DNA of 64,000 nt from Epichloe hybrida (taxonomy: Eukaryota; Ascomycota; Sordariomycetes; Hypocreales; Clavicipitaceae): positions 2,666,001-2,730,000 of the forward strand of contig JAFEKR010000004.1 of NCBI GenBank assembly GCA_019022495.1, read 5' to 3'. Under the pieces are notes generated by a model that saw nothing but the letters and a program-made list of their open reading frames with translations, was not told the DNA's origin and did no database searches. The position numbers were made by a program, and so were the translations under genes. The first letter of the stretch is position 1. Every line of letters starts with the position of its first letter. This document shows positions 1-12,599 of the stretch, piece after piece.

Positions 1-1755
1 ATATATAGTTTTACTTCTTTTTCTATAGTTATTTAGATTAATTAATTCTTTAAGACCTTTAAGCATAAGACTAGCTATTTTATACACTATATATAATCTA
101 TAAAATTTACTATTAATATAGAATAAAAAGATAATTTTATATAGAAGAAAAGCGCTAAATTACTTTATAGAATATAATTTAATTTCTTAAAGCTAATTTA
201 AAATAAACCTTTATAATATAAGGCTTTAGTTAAGGATATTTATATTATTATATATAATAAAAGGGCTAAGTCCTAGTCTTATAAAACTAATTATATAACT
301 TTTATTATATAGTCTTTCCTAAAGAAGTTTAAAAGTATTAGAAAGGGAACTTTTAATATTATATAAACTTCTTAGTACTTAGCCTAAACTTCCTTTAGTG
401 CCTTAATAAATATAAGAAGCTAAAGAGATTTAGAATCTAAGTGTATATATATATTAATATATACTTATACTATCTTATTTAGTTTTACTATATTTACTTT
501 ACTATAATTACTCTTAGTATATTAAAGTAATATCTTTATATAATTAAATACCTTAGAATATAACTATTTTTTATAAGATTTAATTATAGAGTTAAGACTT
601 TATTATAGGTAGTTACTTAAGTAATATTAGTATAAGCTAGCCTAGCTATAATTATATATAAGGATAAAAACTAAATCTCTTACTAGTTTACTTAAGGGAA
701 TTATATTAGCTCTTATTATATATATAGGCTAAGTAAAAGAAATATTAAAATTAAAAGCTAGTAATATTAGCTATATAAAGAAGTATTTAATTACTAGATA
801 GTATTCTTTAATAAACTTACTATATATATATTATTTATTAAAGATAATAAAGTAAATTAAATTATATTAAATGTAATTTATTTACCTATAATCTAAGATA
901 AATTCGCAGACTTTATTACACTATAGAATAGCTATAAAATCTATATATAAAAGAATAAAGAGTATATTATCTTAGGTATTCTTATAGACCTTTATTATAT
1001 AGAAAACGCTTAAAATTAAGGTGTTTCTCTTAGTATAAATAGTAATATAAAAGATTATATAGCATTAAATATAATACTTAATCCCCTTAATAAGATTAAT
1101 ATTAACTAATTTCTTATATAGAAAATAGAAGATTAGTATATAAGAGCTATAGTTACTTAGGTTTTATAATTAAGAGATTAAAGATTATATATATCTATAT
1201 ATATTATTCTATTTAGTATTATAAGAGTGAATTTAAAATTATTAAGAAAGTAACTAATAACTAGTCCTTTAACTTAGCCTAATTCCTTATAAGGGAATCT
1301 ATAAATTTATATAACTTCTTTAATAAAAGTATAAGCTATTATATAACTAAAACCTTAATAGTAACCTAATTTCTTAAGACCTTTAAGAATAACTTTAATA
1401 GTTCTAAAGTAAAGAGATTAAAAGTATCTAGGCCTATTATATATAACTTTTCTTTACTAGATATTATATTTAAATATTTCTTATATAATAAGCTAGAGAA
1501 TTTTCTTCTATATTAGTAAGCTTCTCTCTATTAGTAAGCTCTTCTATATTAGTAAGCTCTTTTATATTAGTACGCTCTTTTATATTAGTATGCTCTTTTA
1601 TATTAGTACGCTTTTCTATATTAAGTATAAATTATTATTCTTATCAAGATTGCTTATTTATATAAGAATTAAGAGGTTTAGATTTACTTTATTTAATTAG
1701 CCTTATTAGTAATAGGCTAAGGGAGGAGCTTTATAATAGTTCTTTTATATAAGGG
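1..1755. other. AT-rich, heavily mutated repeat DNA
   Basis: This stretch is almost pure A/T and has no open reading frame. Residual C and G sit mainly in contexts such as AGC and CTA. The composition matches the RIP-mutated retrotransposons next to it, so it is probably older transposon DNA, but I could not recognise a family. Gypsy copy A is inserted at its right end, and the same AT-rich DNA resumes after that element at 9624. Confidence 0.6.
1505..1625. repeat. 18-bp tandem repeat, about six units
   Basis: Units of the form CTCTTTTATATTAGTACG follow one another with small changes (AAG, ACG, ATG and ACG at the unit end). The array lies inside the decayed AT-rich DNA just left of Gypsy copy A. 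Its origin is unknown; it may be part of an old element. Confidence 0.75.
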
Positions 1756-1760
1756 GGTGA

Positions 1761-2030
1761 TGTCACGGCTTGCACCGAAAGGTTGAGAACGAAGTGATGG
1801 CTGAGACTATCGCAGTCGCTGCTAGATAGATGCTAGCTAGGGGCGGGTGCGTGAAGGTTTCAATCTCTAACCTAGCACTAACAATGTGCGTAGTCTTTAA
1901 TAAATACCCCGCTTTACGAGCACGTAGCTATCTTGTAGCTAGCTAGCCTCTTTATTATTCGCATAGCCTAAAGGTTCTCTAAAGACCCGCTTTAATAAAC
2001 ATCCTATCTTTAACCTCTGCGCTCCTAATA
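1761..2030 (-). repeat. LTR of Gypsy copy A (left, 3' LTR in coding sense)
   Basis: This 270-bp terminal repeat starts TGTCACGGCTTGCACC and ends with TAATA where the best-preserved copy has TGACA. It matches the LTR at 9349-9618 along its whole length, apart from transitions. Confidence 0.93.
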
Positions 2031-5000
2031 TAATACCCCCCTTACATATAATTAACCTTAATCGTAAAATAAGCTACTTGCTTAGGGCGTGGTTACTATA
2101 TTAGAGCTTTGCAAGGAAAAATAAGATAGGGCACCTTATGTCTAGATATATAGGTGAACAAAAAGAAATAATAATAATAATGCTACTAATTAAAAATAAC
2201 CCCTTATTATAGTTAGTAATGTTCTAATAGTAGCTTACACGTGGCTTTACTGTAGCGAAATAAATGTTATTACCTGTTATATAGCTAGAAAAAACAATAT
2301 AGATAACCTATGTTAATTTTTGTAATTAGTTAAATAAATAAGGTACCTAATGCTAGGGTTTTAAATAGTCTAACTAGAGGGCTTGTGTTGTAGTCACTAT
2401 AAGCTTATAGCTATTAGGCATGTGTGCGTTTAGCAGTGCTAATAGTTGTTGTTGTAATTTGTGAATCACCTATATGTAGTGCGTTAGATCACTTAAGGGG
2501 TCTAGGGTTAATATAAAAGAGACTAATTTTTCCCCCCTTTTACACTCTTCCTTTCTTTTATAACATCCCTTAACCTTATAAGTTGCCCCTACTAGCTAAG
2601 CAGTAGCTCTCTTGCTGCTATTACTTAGTAGTTACTAACCTCTTTAGTCCCTAATTATTATTATTATCTGTCCTTATTTATCTTAGTTTCTTGCCCTTGT
2701 CTAGCTTATGAGTTTATACTCTTATTAGTATAACTTCCCTGTCTAGTCTATTATAGCTAACTTGTAGCTAGTCTACTATATCTAAGTCTTGTGCCTAAAC
2801 TCTGCCTTTGTTAATGCCTTAAGAAGATCTATTAACTAAGAAATCTCCTATAAAGTCTCCCTAAAAGCGAACTTCTTCTAAAATCTTATTATAAGTTTAT
2901 TATATCCTTATAGCATCTTATTACTAACTTACTACTAGTGGAATGACTTTAAAGAAGATTCTATGTATACGCTATTATTAGTAGGTGGCAATGTAGAATA
3001 TTCTCCTAAAAAATAGCACTTGTGAGATTCTAGGATACCTTATTAATAAAAAAACCTTCCTAGCTAAATATAATAAGTCTTTAAGTATAATATCTTTACT
3101 TACTTACTGTTTCTTTATAGCTAATATTTAACAGGCTATTTAATAAAATGTGCTTATTGCTTTTAAAATAATAAAAACTGTGTTATAGTATGTCTTTCTT
3201 AACTAAAATCTGCCTAGTTATTGCTAATACGCTGCTAGACTCTAGCTTGAATTGCGTAGCTTTATAATAGGCTATTTAAACTTATTAAAGCTGCTCCTAA
3301 AGGTAGCTACTACTATTAAAATAAAGTGAGTATAATCCTATTTCCTAGATACTAGATTACTACTAACTCGCTACTAGCCTATTATAAAAACAATAAAAAA
3401 GCTGTAGAATACTATCCTAGTTTACAAAAATTCCAATAAGCGTGGTTACGTCCGCTACGCTTAAATGTTTGCTAATGCTACTTGTGAGGTAAAATATAAC
3501 GAACGCACTATAATAGCGCTACTAAGTAATACTATAAATCTAGAGACTTAGATTAATATTATAAACTATCTTTGCTTTATAGCCTAGAACATCCTAAAGG
3601 TAAGCTTTCTTAACATGTATAGCTAATGCTTAACTAACTTGCTAGTAGTTTACACTAAATGCTGTTAATCTGCCTAAATATGTTAGTCCTATTAAGCTCC
3701 CTAGTGCACTTTAGGTCTATGTGTATAAAGAGGGGGATTTTAATGATAAAGATACTCCTAAGGCCTTTTCCTCCGTGGCTCCTATGGCTATTAATAATAA
3801 TAAGGGACTAGTAGTCTTAAGGGCTAACTCTATTATAGAGGGATAGGTGCTTAGTAGCTACGCAATAGATTGTTTAAGTTGTCTAAGTAAATTAACTTTG
3901 TTTTCTAATATCTTTAGTGTATTAAGTTATAAAACATAACTACCTTATATTAACTTTGCTGCTTAGCTGTCGCTTATAGTTATTAATAATTTCTCTAGTA
4001 ATGAAATCCCTTTTTAATACCTAAAAATTCTCTAAAGTATTATAGCCCTTCTATTTAACTAGATATTTACAACGCCTTCTGTTATAGTAGTGTGAAATAA
4101 TTCTCTTAACTTTAAACTCTTGTTTATTGTCTTTAATAGTATCTTATAGCGAGGGCGTATCTTCTATGTCTATTAGGTCCCCTTTGAAAGGTTTAAGACT
4201 AGTAATATTAAATATATTATGTAATTAAGTCCTAGGTAGCAATTTTAATTAATATGCTAATCTGTAACTTCTAATTGCCTTTTTAATCTTATAGGGGCCT
4301 AGATACTTTGTGGCTAGCTTCTTACTAGGGCGTCTTAGGTTAATGTTTTTTATTAATAATAAAACATAGTTACTAACTTTAAACCTTATTAGAGTTCTCT
4401 TCTAGTTATAATATTTTTTTATACTAAGTCTATAAGTTACTTAAAAGCTACTTAATTATAGTATGCTTCTCTTTTAGTGCTAAAATCCTACTTTTAGCTT
4501 AATTATTTACTAAAGGGATATTTACTACTACTTACTGCGGACCTCTAGGATTGTAACCTTATAATGCCTCTACTAGTGTGTAGCTATGCGTTAAGTGATT
4601 GCTTGTGTTATACGCGAATTGCGCTATTAATAGGTTGTCTACCTAATTGTCTGTTTAGCATAAGCAAAAGCCCTTAAATAATGTTCTAAGATCTAGTTTA
4701 AACGTTCTATTTAACTATCTGTCTAGGGGTAAAAAGCGGTGCTAAGTAGCCGCTTTGTTGTAAGAAGATAGCAAAAAGTTGTCTAGAAACCACTAGTAAA
4801 TGTAGAACCCTAGTCTGTTATAATACCTTCTAGGGCTCTATAGTCTTTGAAAATATATTCTAAGAACATAGTTGCTAGCCTGTTGCTAGTTAGTTACGTT
4901 AACATAGGGATGTAAATACTGTATTTTGTGAAATAGTTAATAATAACTAAAATTGCGTTATAGGTTTAATTTAAATCTTTTACTAGTGGAAGTCTAGTGA

Positions 5001-8000
5001 TGAAATCTATTAATAATTCTTAAAAGGGGTAATTAGGCACTGGCAACGTAGCTAGCTTGCTATATGGTTTGTGATGCCTTGGTTTTGAAGTCTAATAATT
5101 TATGTAAGTGCTAACGTGTACCTTTATATCTTTCTTTATTATTAGCTAATAATATTAGTTTGCAATCTAATAAAGAGTTCTACTTACTCCTTAGTGCCTA
5201 GTAGTAGGGTTATTATAAGTTAGCAATAAAATTTCTTTTCTTATACCTAGAGAAACAAAAATACGATTCTTAAACATTAATAGCTTAGAGGGTCTAATTA
5301 ACTATGTCTAGGATGTAGCTAAATCGCTGCTTTTAAGTAACTTTAATTGACCTATAGTAAAGTTATTGCCTTGCTATGCTTTATATAATAAGACTTAAAT
5401 TAGGGGTTCTAATTCTAAGCTCTTTTCTAGAAAGTTAGAGTTAAACTTAGAAGAGGTTCTCTAAATAGATTAGATCCTAGCTATAATATCTCTGCGAGTG
5501 ATTAGTTTGATAGATACTTCTAGTCTTATAGGGACATAAATAAGTGATGTTTTTAAGGGGCGCCCTCGCTACTTACTAGTAATAACCTATGCTAGTCTAT
5601 CCCTATTAGTAATGGCTAGTCTAATAGGAAAATTAAAATAATTAAGCACTAACTAATGTATGCGCTAGGTACTAATAGTATTACTATAGCTAGCTTGTTG
5701 CTTATTAACCAAAGTATAAAAAGTATTAAATGACCTTACTAATATAACTCTTCTAAGATTATCTAGATTGTTAGGTTCTTTAGGAATATAGTTAAGTTAC
5801 GATTTTTTGAAACCCTAGATATTAGTAGTATTATCGCAGCGTCGTTATAACTAACTATTAGTTATATTAAGTGACGTTTTCGTGGAGCCTATAGCATTAA
5901 TAATATTACTATAGTGTTTCTATCTCTTAGTATTTACAAATTTAGATAAAAAGGCAGGAAGTTATGTAGTTACTGCTTTCTCTTTCCTTGCCTTACTTAT
6001 AAAATCTAGTTTTCTTAAAAGTGGGTTAGTAGGATTTAATTTCCCTGCATAATGCATAATCTTGAAGTTAAAAGGATAAAGCTTATTAAGCGTAGTTACT
6101 TGCCTGCTAGTAAGCTTAGGCTTTATAGTAAGGTACTTATAGTTTAAATAATCTATAATGACTTTAATTATGTGAGCTAAATAAGCGAGATAGTGTCTCT
6201 ATGTGCGAAAAGCCTCTTAGATAGCTAACAATTTGCTGTTAGGTGTTAAATATTGTAATTTGGTATTGGTTATCTTTCTTAACATAAACGTAACTAGGTG
6301 CTAGTAACCTAGCACTAATATCGTGAGTATAGCCCTAATTACATGTCTAGATGCATCTGTCTTTACTCTAAGATACGTAAGTGGGTTAAAATGCACTAAA
6401 ATTAGCGCTTCCTAAAATCTTTATTAAAGTTCTCTAAACGCTACTATCTTATAGGGTTCTAGTTTAAACATCGCTAGTTAATTCCCTCTAAGGCAATCTG
6501 TTAATAGAATGATAACTTTACTGTACTATTTAATGAAATAGCAGTAGAATCTAGTAAAACTAAGAAATGACTAAATGTTAAAAACGCTGCGTGGTATTGG
6601 CTAGGTTGCAATTGCTTTAACTCTTGCTAGGTCTATTATAATACCTTTCTCTAATATCTTAAAGCCTAAAAATTTAACTTCCTTGACTAAAAATTAACAC
6701 TTCTTAAGGTTAATAAAAAGACCTGCCTCTTTAAACCTACGTAGAACTTATTTGACGTGCTCTATATAATCTTTAACCCTGCTGCTATATATTAGCGTAT
6801 TATTTAGATAGATAATGTAGGTCTTATTAATAAGTCCTTTAAGAGTATTATTAATATACTCCTAAAAAGTCACTAGTGTGTTAACTAGTCTAAATAGTAT
6901 TACTAGATATTTAAAGTGGCTATATTAACAATGGAACGCTATTTTCCACTTATTGCCTAAGCAAATACGTAGCTAGTGGTACGTATCTTTTAAATCCAGG
7001 ACCGTGAAAATAACTACGCCTGCTAATTAATTAAGAATTTTGGCGATAAGGGGTAAAGAGGCCTTATTCTTGATTGTGATCTTGTTTAGGCCCCTATAAT
7101 CCATATAAAGCCTTAATTTCCCTCCTTTCTTTAGAACAAACAAAATTAGGGCTTTAGCTAGGCTAACTAATCTTCTAATCCACCCTTTGAGCTACGCACT
7201 TGTAAGGTACTCTCTAAGAACCTCTAGCTCCCTTTTGGCTAAATTATATATAGGCCCCTAAGGTAGTGTTTTCCCTTCTTCTAATTTAATTATATAAGTG
7301 CGACCTCCTAGTTTAGGAAGCTTACCTACTAACTCTTTAGAAAAAACATCTATAAACTCCCTATATTCTTCTAGGATTATTAGTGTAGGGCGCTTAGTGC
7401 TCTTATCCTAATTTGACGTGGCTTCTTTGCTGCTTGTGTCTTCTAAAATTAGTATAACTATAATACCTTTGCTTTTTTGCTATAAATAAGCGTACTTAAG
7501 GATTCACGTAGCTGCTTTGCTATTTATTTGTGTGTCTATTACTACTAGGTCCTCTAATTAGCCTTTTCCTTTTCCTTTTTGATTTTTGTTTTCTAGAATA
7601 CTTAGCCTAATCTTTATCGCTCCTAATAATAAAGTAACTACTGCTATTTTTTTCTCTCTGTGTACTTACTGCTTACTATAAGTAAAGGAGAGACGTTCTA
7701 TTGTTACTAGATATCTCTAGTATTTATGCTCCTAATATATAATCATAGGTAAATACTCTTTAATCTAGTCTATACCTAGAATTATCCCTTTACCTATATT
7801 AGCAATAAAGCAACTAACTTAGCAGACCTTTGTAAATCCTATACTGTCTTTTATCTTAACTAATTTTTTTAGAATTCCTTAATGTGAAATTACTTTTTTG
7901 CTTGCACTCTCTAATATCCTATCTGATTAGATTACATTCTCCTAATCCTTTTTTAATAATAATTTTAGATAAATTATTAAAGACTATGCGCCTGTATTAA

Positions 8001-9348
8001 ATAGCGCTTGCATAGCTAACCACTAGTTATCTTATCGTAGAGATACCTGTATTCTTATTCTGTTATCTATAGGGTATTCCATGGCAAGATCGCATTCCTA
8101 GGTCTATGCTAATTAAACTAGTATTGTATTAGGAGACATAGCTTTATTGCTACTTTTCCTATGCTTCTTAGTTATATGTTTAGTACTTTTATAGGTAAAA
8201 TAATCTAGTGCCTAATAAGTTAGTATAGCATGCCTAGGCTTTTTATATTTATAGCACACTAGGGATAATCTTTTCCCTTAGTCTTCGCTCTATTACTATG
8301 CCTTATCTGCGAGTAATGTGGAATAAGAGCGTTGCCTCTTTCTTTTAGAGTCCTAACCTTTTTTATTATTTTAGCCTAAACCTATTGTAACCTCCGCTTT
8401 CTTACCCTAGCCTTGTAGTTAGCTCTAGGTTATTAGGATCTCTTAACTAATTATCTGCTTCCTTATAGCGTTATTTAAGCTATTTAGAAAGATTATAATT
8501 CTTAGATATATAGGGATTTCTTTAGGTAACTTAGCTTTTACCTTGTCCTAGGCTTATATAAAGGATTAAAATAATTAGCTATTCTTCTGCCTAAGATTTA
8601 GCAGTGACCTTGTTGCTTCTAAGTGTCTTGTACCTATATTTATTGTTTTAGTTTTTAACTATTCTAGGAAATCTACCTAGGTGATTAATAAATAATTTAC
8701 GTGCCTATCCACGGCTACATAATGCATTTACTATTGCTTTATATTACTAGCTAGGTAGCTGCCTATATACGCTACCTTAGTTACGTTATTCTTAAAGGTA
8801 TAGTAGTTTAATTTAAATAGTATGTCTAAGTTTGCTAAGAAATTCTACAGGCTTTTATACATTTCCCCTTTATACGTGGGCATTTTTATCTATGTTTTAA
8901 TAAGACTACCTTACTACGTAATTACTACTATATCACTATAGACCGTAGGTGAAATTGTAGCTAATGTTTAAGGGGTAATTATAGGTCTAGTTTAAGGTCT
9001 AGCTAATCCTAGATTTGCCTTAAGCTCTCTAATTTACGCCTCTATTTGTAAGACCTCTTATCTCCTCTAAAGGTAACGTAGCTTAGATTATGCGACCTTA
9101 TAGCGTTGCTATAACGCCCTTTCTTCTTTAGTTATATTATCTATACCTCCACCTAAATTAGGATTAAGTGGCGTTTATCACACCCTATTATCCATAGTTC
9201 TAGATTATAGGGGTTCTCTATTTTCCTAATTATCTATAGCTTTATTATTATAAGGTACTAGCGTGTTTCTTATAGATCTTCGGAGTGTTAGCTATATAAT
9301 AATCTAGCTAATGGTTTGTATCCTTAAAAAGGTTAAGAGAGATTAATT

Positions 9349-9618
9349 TATTATGGCTTACACTAAAAGGTTAAGAATAAAGTAATAGCTAAGACTATTG
9401 TAGTTACTACTAGATAAATGCTAGCTAGGGGCGGGTGCGTGAAGGTTTTAATCTCTAACCTAGCACTAACAATGTGCGTAGTCTTTAATAAATACCCCGC
9501 TCCACAAGCACGTGGCTATCTCGTAGCTAGCTAGCCTCTTTGTTATCCGCACGGCCCGAAGGTTCTCCGAAGACCTGCTTCGATGAACATCCTATCTTTG
9601 ACCTCTGCGCTCCTGACA
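9349..9618 (-). repeat. LTR of Gypsy copy A (right, 5' LTR in coding sense)
   Basis: This is the 270-bp partner of the repeat at 1761-2030. Its first half is strongly mutated (it starts TATTATGGC), but its last 130 bases are nearly unmutated and end TCCTGACA. That shows RIP-like mutation was patchy even within one LTR. Confidence 0.93.
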
Positions 9619-9623
9619 GGTGA

Positions 9624-10095
9624 CTTATTAAATTATAATAAATCCTTTTAATGCTTTATATATTTTTTTATTATTATAGTAGTCTTTTCTTCCTTAATTT
9701 TTTCTTCCTTTATTTAGTTTTCTTTTATAATATAAAAATTTAAAAATTTAAAAATTTAACTATCTTAAATCTCCTAATTATATAAATTTTTTTTCCTAAA
9801 GAGATTAATAACTATATAATTTAATCTAATGTGTAATTAAAGGAGCTAATAGAAGCTAGATACCTTAGAATAAGCTTATCTAAGCTTATAGGGAATTTTT
9901 TTATTAAACTACTCTAAAAAGCTTAGTTATATAAACTTATATAGCTAGTTAGCTTTAGTCACTAGACTAACTTTACTAAGCTTATTTTCCTATAAAAGAG
10001 GTTAAAGCTCTATAGGCTCTAAATAAAATTAGCTTTAGTATAATAGTAAGAAGTCTTATATAAACTAAGCTTAGTAACTAATTTTAGGATAAAAA
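9624..10095. other. AT-rich spacer between Gypsy copies A and C
   Basis: About 470 bases of A/T-rich sequence without an ORF. It continues the DNA interrupted by copy A and ends in the AAAAA that serves as the target site of copy C. Confidence 0.6.
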
Positions 10096-10365
10096 TGTCA
10101 TGGCTTGCACCGAAAGGTTAAGAACAAAGTGATAGCTAAGACTATCGCAGTCACTGCTAGATAGATGCTAGCTAGGGGCAGGTGTGTAAAGGTTTTAATC
10201 TCTAACCTAGCACTAATAATATACATAGTCTTTAATAAATACCTCACTTTATAAGCACATAGCTATCTTATAGCTAGCTAGCCTCTTTATTATTTACATA
10301 GCCTAAAGGTTCTTTAAAGACTTACTTTAATAAATATCCTATCTTTAACCTTTACACTCCTAATA
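10096..10365 (-). repeat. LTR of Gypsy copy C (left)
   Basis: This 270-bp LTR starts TGTCATGGCTTGCACC and ends with TAATA. It is the same family as the LTRs of copies A and B and is more mutated. Confidence 0.92.
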
Positions 10366-11980
10366 TAATACCTCCCTTATATATAATTAACCTTAATTAT
10401 AAAATAAGCTACTTACTTAGGGCATAGTTATTATATTAAAGCTTTATAAGGAAAAATAAGATAGGGTACCTTATATCTAGATATATAAGTAAATAAAAAG
10501 AAATAATAATAATAATGCCACTAATTAAAAATAACCCCTTATTATAGTTAGTAATATTCTAATAGTAGCTTATATATAGCTTTACTATAGTAAAATAAAT
10601 ATTATTACCTATTACATAGCTAGAAAAAATAATATAAATAACCTATATTAATTTTTATAATTAGTTAAATAAATAAGGTACCTAATACTAGGGTTTTAAA
10701 TAGTCTAACTAGAGGGCTTATATTATAGTTACTATAAGCTTATAGCTATTAGGTATATATGCATTTAGTAATACTAATAGTTATTATTATAATTTATAAA
10801 TTACCTATATATAATGCATTAAATTACTTAAGGAGTCTAGGGTTAATATAAAAGAGACTAATTTTTCCCCCCTTTTACACTTTTCCTTTCTTTTATAATA
10901 TCCCTTAACCTTATAAGTTACCCTTACTAGCTAAGTAATAGCTCTCTTATTACTATTACTTAGTAGTTACTAATCTCTTTTAGTCCTTAATTATTATTAT
11001 TATTTATCTTAGTTTCCTACCCTTATCTAGCTTATAAGTTTATACTCTTATTAGTATAACTTCCCTATCTAGTCTATTATAGCTAACTTATAGCTAGTTT
11101 ACTATATCTAAGTCTTATACTTAAACTTTACCTTTATTAATACCTTAAGAAAATCTATTAACTAAGAAATCTCCTATAAAGTCTTCCTAAAAGTAAACTT
11201 CTTTTAAAATCTTATTATAAGTTTATTATATCCTTATAGTATCTTTATTACTAACTTACTACTAGTAAAATAACTTTAAAAAAGATTTTATATATACGCT
11301 ATTATTAGTAAGTAATAATATAAAATATTCTCCTAAAAAACAGTACCTATAAGATTCTAGGATACCTTATTAATAAAAAAACCTTCCTAGCTAAATATAA
11401 TAAGTCTTTAAGTATAATATCTTTACTTACTTATTACTTTTTTATAGCTAATATTTAATAGGCTATTTAATAAAATATGCTTATTACTTTTAAAATAATA
11501 AAAACTATATTATAGTATATCTCTCTTAACTAGAATTTACCTAGTTATTACTAATATGCTACTAGACTTTAGCTTAAATTATATAGCTTTATAATAAGCT
11601 ATTTAAACTTATTAAAGCTACTTCTAAAGGTAGCTACTACTATTAAAATAAAGTAAGTATAATTTTATTTCCTAGATGCTAAATTACTACTAACTTATTA
11701 CTAGCCTATTATAAAAGTAAAGAAAAAGCTATAGAATAATATCCTAGTTTATAAAAATTCTAATAAGCGTAGTTATATTTACTATACTTAAATATTTACT
11801 AATACTACCTATAAGGTAAAATATAATAAATATACTATAATAGCGTTACTAAGTAATACTATAAATCTAAAGACTTAGATTAATATTATAAACTATCTTT
11901 ACTTTATAGCCTAGAATATCCTAAAGGTAAGCTTTCTTAATATATATAGCTAATACTTAACTAACTTACTAGTAGTTTAT

Positions 11981-12250
11981 TGTCAGGAGCGCAGAGGTCA
12001 AAGATAGGATGTTCATTGAAGCGGGTCTTCGGAGAACCTTTAGGCCGTGCGGATAACAAAGAGGCTAGCTAGCTACGAGATAGCCACGTGCTTGTGGAGC
12101 GGGGTATTTATCAAAGATAGCGCACATTATTAGTGCTAGGTTAGAGATTAAAACCTTCACGCACCCGCCCTTAGCTAGTATCTATCTAGCAGTAACTATA
12201 ATAGTCTTAGCTATTACTTTATTCTTAACCTTTTAGTGTAAGCTATAATA
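11981..12250 (+). repeat. 5' LTR of Gypsy copy B
   Basis: This 270-bp LTR starts TGTCAGGAGCGCAGAGG and ends in the mutated form AGCTATAATA. It is the reverse complement of the copy A LTR. Confidence 0.93.
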
Positions 12251-12599
12251 AATTAATCTCTCTTAACCTTTTTAAGGATACAAACCGTTAGCTAGATTAT
12301 TATATAGCTAACACTCTAAAGATCTACTAGAAACACGCTAGTACCTTATAATAATAAAGCTATAGATAATTAGGAAGATAGGGAACCCCTATAATCTAGA
12401 ACTATAGATAAAAGGGTGCGATAAACGCCACTTAATCCTAATTTAGGTAGAGGTATAGATAATATAACTATAGAAGAAAGGGCGTTATAGCAACGCTATA
12501 AGGTTATATAATCTAAGCTACGTTGCCTTTAGAGGAGATAAGAGGTCTTACAAATAGAGGCGTAAATTAGAGAGCTTAAGGCAAATCTAGGATTAGCTA

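Larger units (their letters stand above)
1761..9618 (-). mobile_element. Ty3/Gypsy chromovirus copy A, full length, dead
   Basis: The element is 7858 bp, with 270-bp LTRs at 1761-2030 and 9349-9618. It is flanked by an exact 5-bp target duplication, GGTGA (1756-1760 and 9619-9623). The LTRs begin TGTCA and end TGACA in the unmutated form. Coding runs on the minus strand: remnants of the reverse-transcriptase YRGLN region lie near 7090-7160, the integrase near 4600-5300 and a chromodomain near 4000-4130. All frames are full of stops made by C-to-T and G-to-A changes. The right LTR keeps GC-rich stretches (9490-9618), while the left LTR ends in the mutated form TAATA. Confidence 0.95.

Noticed and set aside
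1505..1625. Regular repeat considered as a CRISPR-like array
   Set aside because: Units are contiguous with no unique spacers, and the genome is eukaryotic.
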